DNA from: Lachnospiraceae bacterium
GTDB taxonomy: Bacteria; Bacillota; Clostridia; Lachnospirales; Lachnospiraceae
Assembly: GCA_022794255.1 (NCBI GenBank)
Contig: JAAWEL010000019.1
Location: 1-52,328 of the forward strand
Direction of reading: 5' to 3'
DNA length: 52,328 nt
Below, piece by piece: positions 9,868 to 19,030 of the stretch. Under the pieces are notes generated by a model. It was not told where the DNA came from. It saw nothing but the letters and a program-made list of their open reading frames with translations, and did not search any database. Position 1 is the first letter of the stretch. Every line of letters begins with the position of its first letter. Position numbers and translations under genes: made by a program.

Positions 9868-9904
9868 AAAAACATCCTCCTATTCCATGATCACTGCTCC
9901 CAGG

Positions 9905-9924
9905 AACCTCCCTGTCCCCAGGTT
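9905..9924 (-). promoter_or_regulatory. GGA-loop hairpin in the flagellin 1 leader, possible CsrA site
   Basis: On the transcript, AACCT and AGGTT pair around a loop GGGGACAGGG. A second GGA cluster (TGGAATAGGAGGATG) overlaps the ribosome site at 9875-9889. A hairpin GGA plus a GGA over the Shine-Dalgarno is the arrangement CsrA uses on hag leaders in Bacillus. A nearby palindrome (TGCGC...GCGCA) lies at 9933-9950. Regulation is inferred. Confidence 0.45.
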
Positions 9925-10010
9925 TCCCTTCCTGCGCGGGCCCGTGCGCAAAAGAGAACCGTAAGTTTTATAACTTCCATGGAACTTATTTAATAGCCTT
10001 ACTGCTTTGT

Positions 10011-10037
10011 ATATCGTCAATTTTTTAAGATTAATAA
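10011..10037 (-). promoter_or_regulatory. Sigma-D (sigma-28)-like promoter of flagellin 1
   Basis: On the minus strand GACGATAT (10018-10011) matches the sigma-28 -10 consensus GCCGATAT at 7 of 8 positions. Fifteen bases upstream is TTAT, a weak match to TAAA. It would give a leader of about 140 bases. Confidence 0.55.
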
Positions 10038-10290
10038 GGGCTTTTTTATTTTTTCCTCTATTTTTCTAATTATTTCTTACTGCAAGTCTGCCCATAGGAC
10101 TGCATGTGCAAGCACAATCCAGATCTGTCTGCTGCACTCCTAAAAATGCCAATGCTGTCATCTCTTTCATGTGGTCCGCCTGCTGGATTTCCTTACGATG
10201 GTACGGCATAAACTCTGAACTATACAGGAAAGATTTTACTGGAAGTAAGTTTTGTAGCATATTCCTGAAAATCGGACAAATTAATTTTCC

Positions 10291-10320
10291 ATAAAAACTG
10301 CCGCGCTATATCAGCGCGGC
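10291..10320 (-). terminator. Terminator of flagellin 2
   Basis: Perfect 8-base arms GCCGCGCT/AGCGCGGC (10300-10307 and 10313-10320) with a 5-base loop, followed on the minus strand by GTTTTTAT. It lies about 40 bases after the flagellin 2 stop. The stretch 10038-10290 between this and the flagellin 1 promoter holds no supportable gene. Confidence 0.92.
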
Positions 10321-10358
10321 AATCCTGTTCTGTTTTCTTTCTTTAAATCTTACTCCTA

Positions 10359-11216
10359 TTACTGAAGCAGCTGTAAGATCAACCCCGGAATTGAATTGGC
10401 CTGTGCTACCATGGAATTGGATGCCTGATACACAATATTATCCTTGGTGTAAAGAGTAAATTCCTCTGCCACATTTGTATCCCGAATCTGGCTTTCGGAA
10501 ACAGTCATGTTCTCCGATGTGACACTTAAGTTATTGTGGGTATGCTCCAAATGGTTCTGAGCCGCGCCAAAACCTGCCCGGATATCGGACACTGCCTCAA
10601 TAGCATTTTCAATAATATCTACCGACTTATTCGCCTCATCCAGACTTGTAAAATCTGTCTCATCCAGCTTCAATGCATTACTGCTCATATAATAGCGAGG
10701 CACATCCAAAGTTTCTTTGGCAGATGCACCAATCTGAAGCGTAATCTCGTCCTTCAGCTCCGGAGGATTGAAGATTGTGCTTCCATCTGGCTTTTCCTTG
10801 GAAGCATCAAACAGAGGAATCTCATCAAAATCTGACATTTCTCCGATCCGATCAATCTCTTCCATAAGCTGCAACCGCTCTGCATCCAGATTTTCCCGGG
10901 CCAGGGTAGTATATGTGCCATTAGCTGACTGAATTGCCAAAGTTTTCATTCTCTCTAACATAGAATGCACTTCCATCAGAGCCCCATCTCCGGTAGATGT
11001 CATGCTAATGCCATCATTTACATTACGCATGGCCTGGTCCAAAGCTGTGATCTGATTCCTCATCCACTCAGAAATCGCCAGCCCGGCAGCATCATCGCCA
11101 GCCCGGTTGATCCGATAGCCGGAGGATAACTTCTCCAAGGACTTTCTCATCTTTCCTTCTGTAATTCCCTTATTCCTGGAAGCATTAAAGCCTCCTATGT
11201 TGTTCTGTATAACCAT
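10359..11216 (-). CDS. Flagellin (divergent, minor-type)
   Basis: Second flagellin, 285 residues. N-terminal domain VIQNNIGGFNASRNKGI and SGYRINRAGDDAAGLAIS; C-terminal domain LSVTSENMTVSESQIRDTNV ending SIPGLILQLLQ. The central region is short, more acidic and Pro-containing, unlike the Thr/Ser/Ala-rich middle of flagellin 1. Start: ATG at 11216, 9 bases after GGAAGGTGG; an in-frame GTG at 11231 overlaps that ribosome site and is rejected. It has its own promoter and terminator. Departures from consensus (SEWMRNQITALDQAMRNVND) suggest a specialised or minor filament component rather than a simple duplicate. Confidence 0.94.
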   Translation of the reverse strand: MVIQNNIGGFNASRNKGITEGKMRKSLEKLSSGYRINRAGDDAAGLAISEWMRNQITALDQAMRNVNDGISMTSTGDGALMEVHSMLERMKTLAIQSANGTYTTLARENLDAERLQLMEEIDRIGEMSDFDEIPLFDASKEKPDGSTIFNPPELKDEITLQIGASAKETLDVPRYYMSSNALKLDETDFTSLDEANKSVDIIENAIEAVSDIRAGFGAAQNHLEHTHNNLSVTSENMTVSESQIRDTNVAEEFTLYTKDNIVYQASNSMVAQANSIPGLILQLLQ

Positions 11217-11306
11217 ATATTTGTCAACCACCTTCCGTTCATATGGTCTATATGACAGCTCTGATCTTATAGGGCCGTTTTATTTCAACTGCATCTGTTG
11301 ATTATA

Positions 11307-11333
11307 ATATCGGCAGATTTTTCTGCTTTCATA
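11307..11333 (-). promoter_or_regulatory. Sigma-D (sigma-28)-like promoter of flagellin 2
   Basis: On the minus strand an exact GCCGATAT (11314-11307) -10 element lies about 90 bases before the start codon. At 15 bases spacing the -35 reads TATG, a poor match to TAAA. The exact -10 upstream of a flagellin makes the call likely. Confidence 0.65.
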
Positions 11334-11474
11334 AGAGTGGCAGATGACTTTTTTCAGTTTTCACTTTTTCTTCACATTTCCCTGAAATATAGAAAACATG
11401 TGCAAAAACAATAGCCCGGAATGAAAGTCCGGACCACTGGTATTCTTATATTCTTAATGCTGTATAATAAAATT

Positions 11475-11972
11475 CTACAAAATAACCTTCCGGGGCGCTG
11501 TCTGCCGGAAGCAATGAAGCATCTTTTCGTCTGGCTCAAAGAGAATCTGGATGGTTCTAGATCCGGTGCGGACAATAGCCGTGTACGTCTTGGCTTCGGG
11601 AAAGCGGGACGAGAAATCCATTGTCTTTGGCTTTAAAGATCGGTATTCATCAAGAGCATGGGAATCGGACGGAGCTATGATCTGAATGTCCTCCATGGTT
11701 CCTTCCCAGGCCTTTTTTCTCTTGGACATACTGAAGATCTTGTCTATAGACAGAATCTTGTCTACATAGAGATATTCAAATTCCACCCGGGAATTGCGAT
11801 ACAGAAGATAGGTGGCAAATCCGGACAAAAACATCAGAATCATTCCGATTATGTTGGTGGTCAGAGCCAGAAGGATACAGATAGCTGTGACAGCTCCCAT
11901 TATGATATTGATGATGTTGGAATAGAATGGGATACGGCGTCTTACCAGACATTCAACGTAGAATTCATTCAT
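11475..11972 (-). CDS. Small membrane protein, DUF6106-like
   Basis: Protein of 165 residues. It begins MNEFYVECLVRRR, has two closely spaced membrane segments (about residues 19-41 and 43-59) and then a soluble domain of about 100 residues with VDKILSIDKIFSMSKRK and RTIQILFEPDEKML. The pattern resembles the uncharacterised DUF6106 family of Clostridia; the assignment is from memory. Start supported by AAAAAAGGAG. It stands alone between flagellin 2 and groEL. Function unknown. The stretch 11217-11474 otherwise holds only the flagellin 2 promoter. Confidence 0.75.
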   Translation of the reverse strand: MNEFYVECLVRRRIPFYSNIINIIMGAVTAICILLALTTNIIGMILMFLSGFATYLLYRNSRVEFEYLYVDKILSIDKIFSMSKRKKAWEGTMEDIQIIAPSDSHALDEYRSLKPKTMDFSSRFPEAKTYTAIVRTGSRTIQILFEPDEKMLHCFRQTAPRKVIL

Positions 11973-12111
11973 TGGTGTAAGCTCCTTTTTTGAGATGAAG
12001 GAAAGATGATAAAAAATTGCTCCAGGGATTGGGGTTCCTGGTTTCAGGAAAATGCTCCAGGCATCTTTGGCCGAGTGTGGCGCAAAAATACGCTATCATT
12101 GCTCATCAAGA

Positions 12112-12172
12112 TAAAAAACCACCCATGTTAAAAACAAGCAGCCGATAATGCTGGCTGTTTGTTTTTAACATG
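12112..12172 (-). terminator. Terminator of groESL
   Basis: Long stem of CATGTTAAAAACAA-type arms (12124-12143 and 12153-12172, one mismatch) with a GC-rich tip, followed on the minus strand by GGTGGTTTTTTATC. It ends the groES-groEL transcript. Confidence 0.93.
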
Positions 12173-12198
12173 GTCAATTTTACCTTGGCTCTAGCTTA

Positions 12199-13860
<1,662 letters not shown>

Positions 13861-13877
13861 CTAAAAAATGAATCTGC

Positions 13878-14162
13878 TTACTCAATCACAGCAAGAATGT
13901 CATTCTGCTTTACAATCACATATTTTTCTTCTTCCACTTCCACTTCTGTGCCTGAATACTTGGAGAAAATAACCTTATCCCCAACCTTTACCTGCATGGT
14001 AATCTCCTTGCCGTCCACAACACCGCCTGGTCCTACAGCAATAACCTCTGCCTGCTGGGGCTTCTCCTTAGCCTGTCCCGGAAGGACAATTCCTGACTTG
14101 GTGGTCTCCTCTGCTATCAGCTGCTTTAAAACAACACGATCAAACAACGGTACTAATTTCAT
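13878..14162 (-). CDS. groES: Co-chaperonin GroES (10 kDa)
   Basis: GroES caps the GroEL chamber. Normal length, 94 residues, with the typical first strand (LVPLFDRVVLKQL), the mobile loop region (EETTKSGIVLPGQAKEKPQ) and the end block KVGDKVIFSKYSGTEVE. Start ATG behind AGGAGGAATTATCC. First gene of the groES-groEL operon; heat regulation through the upstream CIRCE element is expected from the sequence. Confidence 0.99.
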   Translation of the reverse strand: MKLVPLFDRVVLKQLIAEETTKSGIVLPGQAKEKPQQAEVIAVGPGGVVDGKEITMQVKVGDKVIFSKYSGTEVEVEEEKYVIVKQNDILAVIE

Positions 14163-14250
14163 GGATAATTCCTCCTTGTTAAATTCTTTTCTGCTTCTAT
14201 TCTTCCTTTATCAGGAACTGGTAAAAGGTTCCTTTCAATGTACATTACCA

Positions 14251-14293
14251 TTTATACCACGAGTTGTTAGCACTGTCAAGAGCTGAGTGCTAA
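14251..14293 (-). promoter_or_regulatory. groES promoter with CIRCE operator (HrcA site)
   Basis: The inverted repeat TTAGCACTG-N9-GAGTGCTAA at 14267-14293 matches the CIRCE consensus with one change. On the minus strand it overlaps a promoter: TTGACA (14279-14274), 17-base spacer, TATAAA (14256-14251). HrcA bound here would cover the -35. The remaining upstream stretch 14294-14585 shows no gene. Confidence 0.95.
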
Positions 14294-14585
14294 TAATTTT
14301 ATTATTTTTTATAAAACATGAATTTTTTTCACTTCCCTCTTTCTTTTTTCCCATTTTCATATTACAATATTCATAACAATTTCGTTTAGCTGCCTCAGGG
14401 TCTGACTGTCATGCGATATTTTCCCTCTCTGCGGGGAATAATACGAATGCAGGTCTCACAAAAAGCAGCGAAAACACACATCCGGTCTGTTGCCGCAGGT
14501 GAATTTTACAGCCGGATGCCGTAACAGCTCAGATATCTGAATTGTTACGAATAATAGTAAATATTGACAGAGAGGAGTGCTGATC

Positions 14586-15095
14586 ATGGCAAAAAAAGCA
14601 GGAAAGATTCTGGCACTGGCCGCCATTGCAGGTGCCGCTGCCGCGGGGATCTCATATTTCACCAAGTATCGTTCCTTCAACAAGGAGTTGGATGAGGATT
14701 TTCGTGATTTTGAGGAGGATGAGGAGGAAACTCCGGTTCCGGACAGTACCATGAACCGCAACTATGTTTCCCTTCACGCAGACAAGGATGAATTCCTGGT
14801 AGCGGCCGGTGATGTGCTGAATGCAGTCAAGGATGCTGCCGGTGCGGCAAAGAATGTAGTGAAGGATGCTGCTGCCATTATGACTGACACAGCAAAAGAA
14901 GCTATGAATGCTGCCGCTGACACAGCTGCTGCCGCCAAAGCCACCTTCACCGGAGCTGCCAGTGATGCTGCAGAAGTTCTTAAAGATGCAGAGGATGCCT
15001 TGGCTGAGGATGGAGAAAAAATCATGGAAACCGCCCAGGATGCCTCCCAAAAGTTCCAGGAAGCCTCCACCATTATCACAGAGGAGACTGACTGA
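14586..15095 (+). CDS. Ala-rich, membrane-anchored helical protein (YtxH/LEA-like)
   Basis: Protein of 169 residues with an N-terminal hydrophobic stretch (ILALAAIAGAAAAGISYF) serving as membrane anchor, an acidic patch (DEDFRDFEEDEEE), then about 90 residues of Ala-rich amphipathic helix with recurring KDAA/KEAM-type 11-residue pattern, similar in character to YtxH or LEA-like stress proteins. I use the ATG at 14586, 8 bases after AGGAG; the GTG at 14577 overlaps that site. Monocistronic, divergent from groES. Function unknown; a role in stress or envelope is only a guess from composition. Confidence 0.8.
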   Translation: MAKKAGKILALAAIAGAAAAGISYFTKYRSFNKELDEDFRDFEEDEEETPVPDSTMNRNYVSLHADKDEFLVAAGDVLNAVKDAAGAAKNVVKDAAAIMTDTAKEAMNAAADTAAAAKATFTGAASDAAEVLKDAEDALAEDGEKIMETAQDASQKFQEASTIITEETD

Positions 15096-15137
15096 TTTTG
15101 CTTTTCTCATTGTTGATTCTGCTCTTCAGGCTGGGAA

Positions 15138-15179
15138 ATACATGCCGCAAACCGTCAAAGAGCGGCCTGCGGAATGTAT
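15138..15179. repeat. Imperfect palindrome between convergent genes
   Basis: ATACATGCCGCA (15138-15149) pairs with TGCGGAATGTAT (15168-15179) at 11 of 12 positions, with GC-rich pairing inside. It lies between the Ala-rich protein and the convergent MocR-type regulator. There is no U-run on either side, so I do not call it a standard terminator. Confidence 0.5.
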
Positions 15180-15241
15180 CTCCCCTGCCTCTGGAAGTAT
15201 ATCCCTCTGATATCCAGATAAGACTTAATCAACCGATTTTT

Positions 15242-16690
15242 TTATTGCCAGCCTTTCTTCAAAAGCCTTACTCCCTGCACAATCTCCTCCTCGGAAAGTC
15301 TTGCATACCCAGCTACGATTGTTGCCGGATGCTGTTTGTGGGAAAGAAAATCCCGGGCACTTCCCTGGGGATGTTCTTCAATATAGTACTGGCTCAAGCC
15401 ATATACCCGGGCGCCTGCCCTTCTGGCTAACTCAATCAGCTCCTCCTCTGTTCTTCCTTTCCGGTCTTTCAAAAGAATATGCAGCCCTGCATATTCCCCA
15501 CTGATTTCAAAATCCCTCTCCAAATCCCTGGCTGCATTTAAAAAGGCATCATGTTTCGTCTTATAGATCCCTCTCATCCGGTTTAAATGTCTTTCAAAAT
15601 GGCCCTGCTCTAAAAATTGGTACAGAATATTCTGATCAATGCGTGAAACTGTAGATGCATAAAATCCAGCCTTATCCCTGTATCGCTTCAAAAGTTCTTC
15701 CGGCAGCACCATATAGCTGACGCGGATTGCCGGAGCCACTGCCTTGGAAAAAGTACCCAGATAAATAACCCGCCCGCTTCTGTCCATTCCTTGAAGAGCC
15801 GGAATCGGCTTTCCTTTGTACCGAAACTCACTGTCATAGTCATCTTCAATCAGATAACGTTCTTTACAGGGCTTGCTGTTTTCTGCCCACCGGAGCAGCT
15901 CCTGACGCCTTCCCACAGGCATCACAATCCCTGTGGGAAACTGATGAGATGGCATTACATAAGCCACATCTGCCGCTGTCTCATTCAGCCGCTGCATACA
16001 CATTCCCGACTCATCCATCTCCACCGGATACACCGGATATCCAAGACTTGTAAGCACTCGGTAAGCCTGCTTGTAGGTGGGATTTTCCATGGCAATCTGG
16101 TGTCTTGGTCCCAAAATCTGAAACAGCAGCATCAGCAGATACTCACTTCCTGCTCCGATAATAATCTGATCTGAAGTGCAGTTCACTCCCCGGGCTGAAT
16201 GCAGATACCTGCGGATTGCCTCCCGAAATCCTGGTTCCCCTTGGGGATCCCCAGAATGAAAATATTCTTTGTTATCATCCACCAGAGTATTTTTGCTAAG
16301 CTTTCTCCACACATGGAAGGGAAAGCTTTCCAAATCAATACCTCTTGGAGAAAAATCAATCAGACCTGCCGTTTGGGATTCTGGAGGTTCTCTTTTCTCC
16401 ATACGCATTTCTCTTGTCCCTCTGGATTCCACCTCCACTAATTCCTCTAACCTTGCCACAAAATATCCCCTGCACGGGACAGCTTCCAGATATCCTTCTG
16501 CCAGCAACTGCTCATAAGCCATCTGAGTGGTGCTGCGGCTCACCTTCAAATGCTCTGCCAATACCCGGGTAGAAGGAAGGCGGTCTGAAGTTTTCAGACC
16601 GCCATTTCGTATCTCATTGCGGATATGCTCATAGATCTGTTCATACAATGGCTTCCCTGACCGGGCATCCAATGGCACCAAAATCTCCAT
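15242..16690 (-). CDS. MocR/PdxR-type GntR regulator with aminotransferase domain
   Basis: Chimeric transcription factor of 482 residues: an N-terminal GntR winged helix (residues 10-80, LPSTRVLAEHLKVSRSTTQ) and a fold-type I aminotransferase-like domain binding PLP as effector. The PLP lysine motif is seen as YLGTFSKAVAPAIRVSY; the DDYDSEFRY and substrate-Arg (VAGYARLSEEE) regions are also present. Start ATG behind AGGGGTGAG. It lies 19 bases after glnS on the same strand and may be co-transcribed. PdxR members usually control pdxST, but no vitamin B6 gene is in this window, so the target is unknown. Confidence 0.92.
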   Translation of the reverse strand: MEILVPLDARSGKPLYEQIYEHIRNEIRNGGLKTSDRLPSTRVLAEHLKVSRSTTQMAYEQLLAEGYLEAVPCRGYFVARLEELVEVESRGTREMRMEKREPPESQTAGLIDFSPRGIDLESFPFHVWRKLSKNTLVDDNKEYFHSGDPQGEPGFREAIRRYLHSARGVNCTSDQIIIGAGSEYLLMLLFQILGPRHQIAMENPTYKQAYRVLTSLGYPVYPVEMDESGMCMQRLNETAADVAYVMPSHQFPTGIVMPVGRRQELLRWAENSKPCKERYLIEDDYDSEFRYKGKPIPALQGMDRSGRVIYLGTFSKAVAPAIRVSYMVLPEELLKRYRDKAGFYASTVSRIDQNILYQFLEQGHFERHLNRMRGIYKTKHDAFLNAARDLERDFEISGEYAGLHILLKDRKGRTEEELIELARRAGARVYGLSQYYIEEHPQGSARDFLSHKQHPATIVAGYARLSEEEIVQGVRLLKKGWQ

Positions 16691-16709
16691 GTCTCACCCC
16701 TGTCCTACC

Positions 16710-18419
16710 CTATTTGGGAAGCTTAAACGAACTCTTTAAGGAAACAATCCGGTTAAACACCGGCGCCCCGGGCCTGCCATCCTTACAGTCGACACAGAAA
16801 AATCCGTTCCGCACAAACTGGAAGCTGTCATAAGCCTCTGCCTCTCCCAGAGCCGGCTCCACATAGCAATTCTTTAAAACGGTCAAGGAATTGGGATTTA
16901 AATTTAAAGTTCCGTCATCATTGAGCTTTCCCTTTTCCTCATCCACAATATTTTCGTACAAGCGGCATTCCACAACCTTTGCCGCCTCAGCCGACACCCA
17001 GTGGATTGTTCCCTTCACCTTTCGCTCATTAAAGCCAGAACCGCTTTTGGTGGCCGGATCATAGGTGGCATGAACCACAGTCACATTGCCATCTTCATCC
17101 TTCTCAAAGCCGGTACAGGTGACAAAATAGGCGCTCATCAGGCGCACCTCATTGCCCAGGAACAGGCGGAAGTACTTTTTCGGAGGTTCCTCCATAAAAT
17201 CTTCCCGCTCAATCCAGAGCTCTCTCCCAAAAGGTACCAGGCGGGAGCCCAGCTCTGGATTTTCCAGATTGTTTGGCACCTCAAGCATCTCCGTCTGTCC
17301 CTCTGGATAGTTGTCAATCACCAGCTTAATCGGATCTAAAATCGCCATCATCCTTGGCTTTTTCAGCTTTAAATCTTCCCGAATGCAGTATTCCAGCATA
17401 GCATAGTCCACCGAACTGTTGGCCTTGGCTACCCCTACCAGATCCACAAACATGCGGATGGATTCCGGTGTGTAGCCCCGGCGGCGCAGCGCCGCAATGG
17501 ATACCAGGCGAGGATCGTCCCACCCGTCCACAATACCGTCCTCCACCAGCTTCTTAATATACCGCTTTCCTGTAACCACATTAGTCAGATACAACTTGGC
17601 AAACTCGATCTGCCGGGGCGGATTTTCAAACTCACACTCCCGGACCACCCAGTCATAAAGTGGCCTGTGATCCTCAAATTCCAAAGTGCAGATAGAATGG
17701 GTAATATGCTCAATCGCATCCTCAATCGGATGAGCAAAATCGTACATGGGATAAATACACCACTGATCTCCTGTATTGTGGTGGCTCATATGGGCTACCC
17801 GGTAGAGAACCGGATCCCGCATATTAATATTCGGACTTGCCATGTCAATCCGGGCACGCAAAACCTTCTCCCCATCCTGATATTTTCCTGCCCGCATCTG
17901 CTCAAACAGCTGTAAATTCTCTTCCACAGAGCGATTCCGGTAGGGGCTCTCCTTTCCCGGCGTCTTAAAATCTCCTCGATACTCCCGGATCTCCTCAGCA
18001 CTTAAATCACAAACAAAGGCCTTACCCTTTTTGATCAGAAGAATGGCACATTCATACATCTGCTCAAAATAATTGGACGCAAAATACAGCCTGTCCTCAT
18101 AGTCAGCGCCCAGCCAGTGAATATCATCCAAAATAGACTGTACAAACTCGGTTTTTTCCTTTGTTGGGTTTGTGTCGTCAAAGCGCATGTTAAATCTGCC
18201 GCCATACTTTTTCGCCAGTCCATAGTTTAAAAGAATCGATTTCGCATGCCCAATGTGCAGATAACCATTAGGTTCCGGCGGAAAGCGGGTCTGTACATGG
18301 TCATACACTCCCTCTGCCAGATCCTTCTCGATCTCCTGTTCAATAAAATTCCTGGAAGCTGCTGCCTTCTCCCCGCCTTCCTCGGATACCAAGACAGCCC
18401 TTTCTCTCTCTTTTTCCAT
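16710..18419 (-). CDS. glnS: Glutaminyl-tRNA synthetase
   Basis: Charges tRNA-Gln directly with glutamine. The class I signature [19 protein letters not shown] includes the HIGH motif; further GlnRS blocks are [33 protein letters not shown] and the anticodon-binding beta-barrels. The usual KMSKS-loop position (VMSKRKL in the enterobacterial enzyme) reads VVTGKRYI here, keeping only the Lys-Arg core. Length of 569 residues is normal. Start ATG has AAAGGA 9 bases upstream. GlnRS is unusual in Firmicutes, most of which use GatCAB; in Clostridia it occurs in several lineages. A leader of roughly 220 bases precedes it, without a T-box. Confidence 0.97.
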   Translation of the reverse strand: MEKERERAVLVSEEGGEKAAASRNFIEQEIEKDLAEGVYDHVQTRFPPEPNGYLHIGHAKSILLNYGLAKKYGGRFNMRFDDTNPTKEKTEFVQSILDDIHWLGADYEDRLYFASNYFEQMYECAILLIKKGKAFVCDLSAEEIREYRGDFKTPGKESPYRNRSVEENLQLFEQMRAGKYQDGEKVLRARIDMASPNINMRDPVLYRVAHMSHHNTGDQWCIYPMYDFAHPIEDAIEHITHSICTLEFEDHRPLYDWVVRECEFENPPRQIEFAKLYLTNVVTGKRYIKKLVEDGIVDGWDDPRLVSIAALRRRGYTPESIRMFVDLVGVAKANSSVDYAMLEYCIREDLKLKKPRMMAILDPIKLVIDNYPEGQTEMLEVPNNLENPELGSRLVPFGRELWIEREDFMEEPPKKYFRLFLGNEVRLMSAYFVTCTGFEKDEDGNVTVVHATYDPATKSGSGFNERKVKGTIHWVSAEAAKVVECRLYENIVDEEKGKLNDDGTLNLNPNSLTVLKNCYVEPALGEAEAYDSFQFVRNGFFCVDCKDGRPGAPVFNRIVSLKSSFKLPK

Positions 18420-18554
18420 CTCTTCCCATCCTTTCCATCCCTGTCTGGTAAATTTTCTAATTCCAGATTCCTACAGGATTTTATTGTAATTCTTCCAACC
18501 ATAAAATCTTTAATAAATATATTTTCCCAATTTCTCCGGCAAAATTATATATAG

Positions 18555-18577
18555 AAAAACTCGCTGATACTCGCGAG
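18555..18577 (-). promoter_or_regulatory. Terminator-like hairpin in the glnS leader (possible attenuator)
   Basis: On the glnS transcript CTCGC (18577-18573) pairs with GCGAG (18564-18560) around an 8-base loop and is followed by TTTTTC, about 140 bases before the start codon and downstream of the predicted promoter. This is the shape of an intrinsic terminator within a leader. The alternative antiterminator pairing is not obvious. Confidence 0.4.
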
Positions 18578-18648
18578 AGCTTACCTGCCCTTTACAGATA
18601 TCACTACAACGTATTGTCATTCGATTTTGCTTTGCTGAAGTTGGTGAT

Positions 18649-18677
18649 ATTATATCATAGGATTACTTTTTAAACAA
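18649..18677 (-). promoter_or_regulatory. glnS promoter (sigma-A type)
   Basis: On the minus strand TTGTTT (18677-18672), 17-base spacer and an exact TATAAT (18654-18649). It lies just downstream of the tRNA-Thr terminator, giving glnS its own transcript with a long leader. Confidence 0.75.
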
Positions 18678-18697
18678 CATTTCATATCGCATGGACA

Positions 18698-18734
18698 TAA
18701 AAAAGTGAGAAATCTTAATCCTTAAGATTTCCCA
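18698..18734 (-). terminator. Terminator after tRNA-Thr
   Basis: Arms GTGAGAAATCTTAA and TTAAGATTTCCCAC (18705-18718, 18721-18734) pair with one mismatch, followed on the minus strand by TTTTTTATG. It ends the tRNA transcript. Confidence 0.9.
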
Positions 18735-18747
18735 CTCTCCTCACCAC

Positions 18748-18820
18748 AGCTGCTGACGGGAATCGGACCCGTGACCTCCGCACTACCAATGCGACGCTCT
18801 ACCGACTGAGCCACAGCAGC
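18748..18820 (-). tRNA. tRNA-Thr (anticodon GGU)
   Basis: A 73-base cloverleaf on the minus strand: acceptor GCTGCTG/CAGCAGC, D arm GCTC-AGTCGGTA-GAGC, anticodon loop TTGGTAG (anticodon GGT, U33, A37) and T arm with GGTCCGATTC. Discriminator base is U, as in Bacillus threonine tRNAs. CCA is not encoded. Confidence 0.95.
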
Positions 18821-19030
18821 ATTTTTATTTTATCACTCTCTCAAGTGACCTTTGCTATATTATCATGTCATCCTGATTTTGTCAATAACATTTTTCATTT
18901 TTCGTCAGTCTTTTTATTTGTTTATTCGTTTCTCTGCTGACTCTGAAAACATATCAGAAAGCTTCAAAATATGGAACTTGGAAAAACCCTCCCACATACA
19001 GTAAATTAAAAACCCACAGAGGCATTTTTT

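Noticed and set aside
10038..10294. Short open frames between the flagellin genes
   Set aside because: No ribosome sites or family features; the space is filled by the promoter of flagellin 1 and terminator of flagellin 2.
12140..12148. GCCGATAA on the plus strand, resembling a sigma-D -10
   Set aside because: It lies in the loop of the groEL terminator, with no plus-strand gene downstream.
18420..18650. Possible T-box riboswitch before glnS
   Set aside because: No AGGGTGGNACCGCG-like T-box core on the minus strand in this leader.
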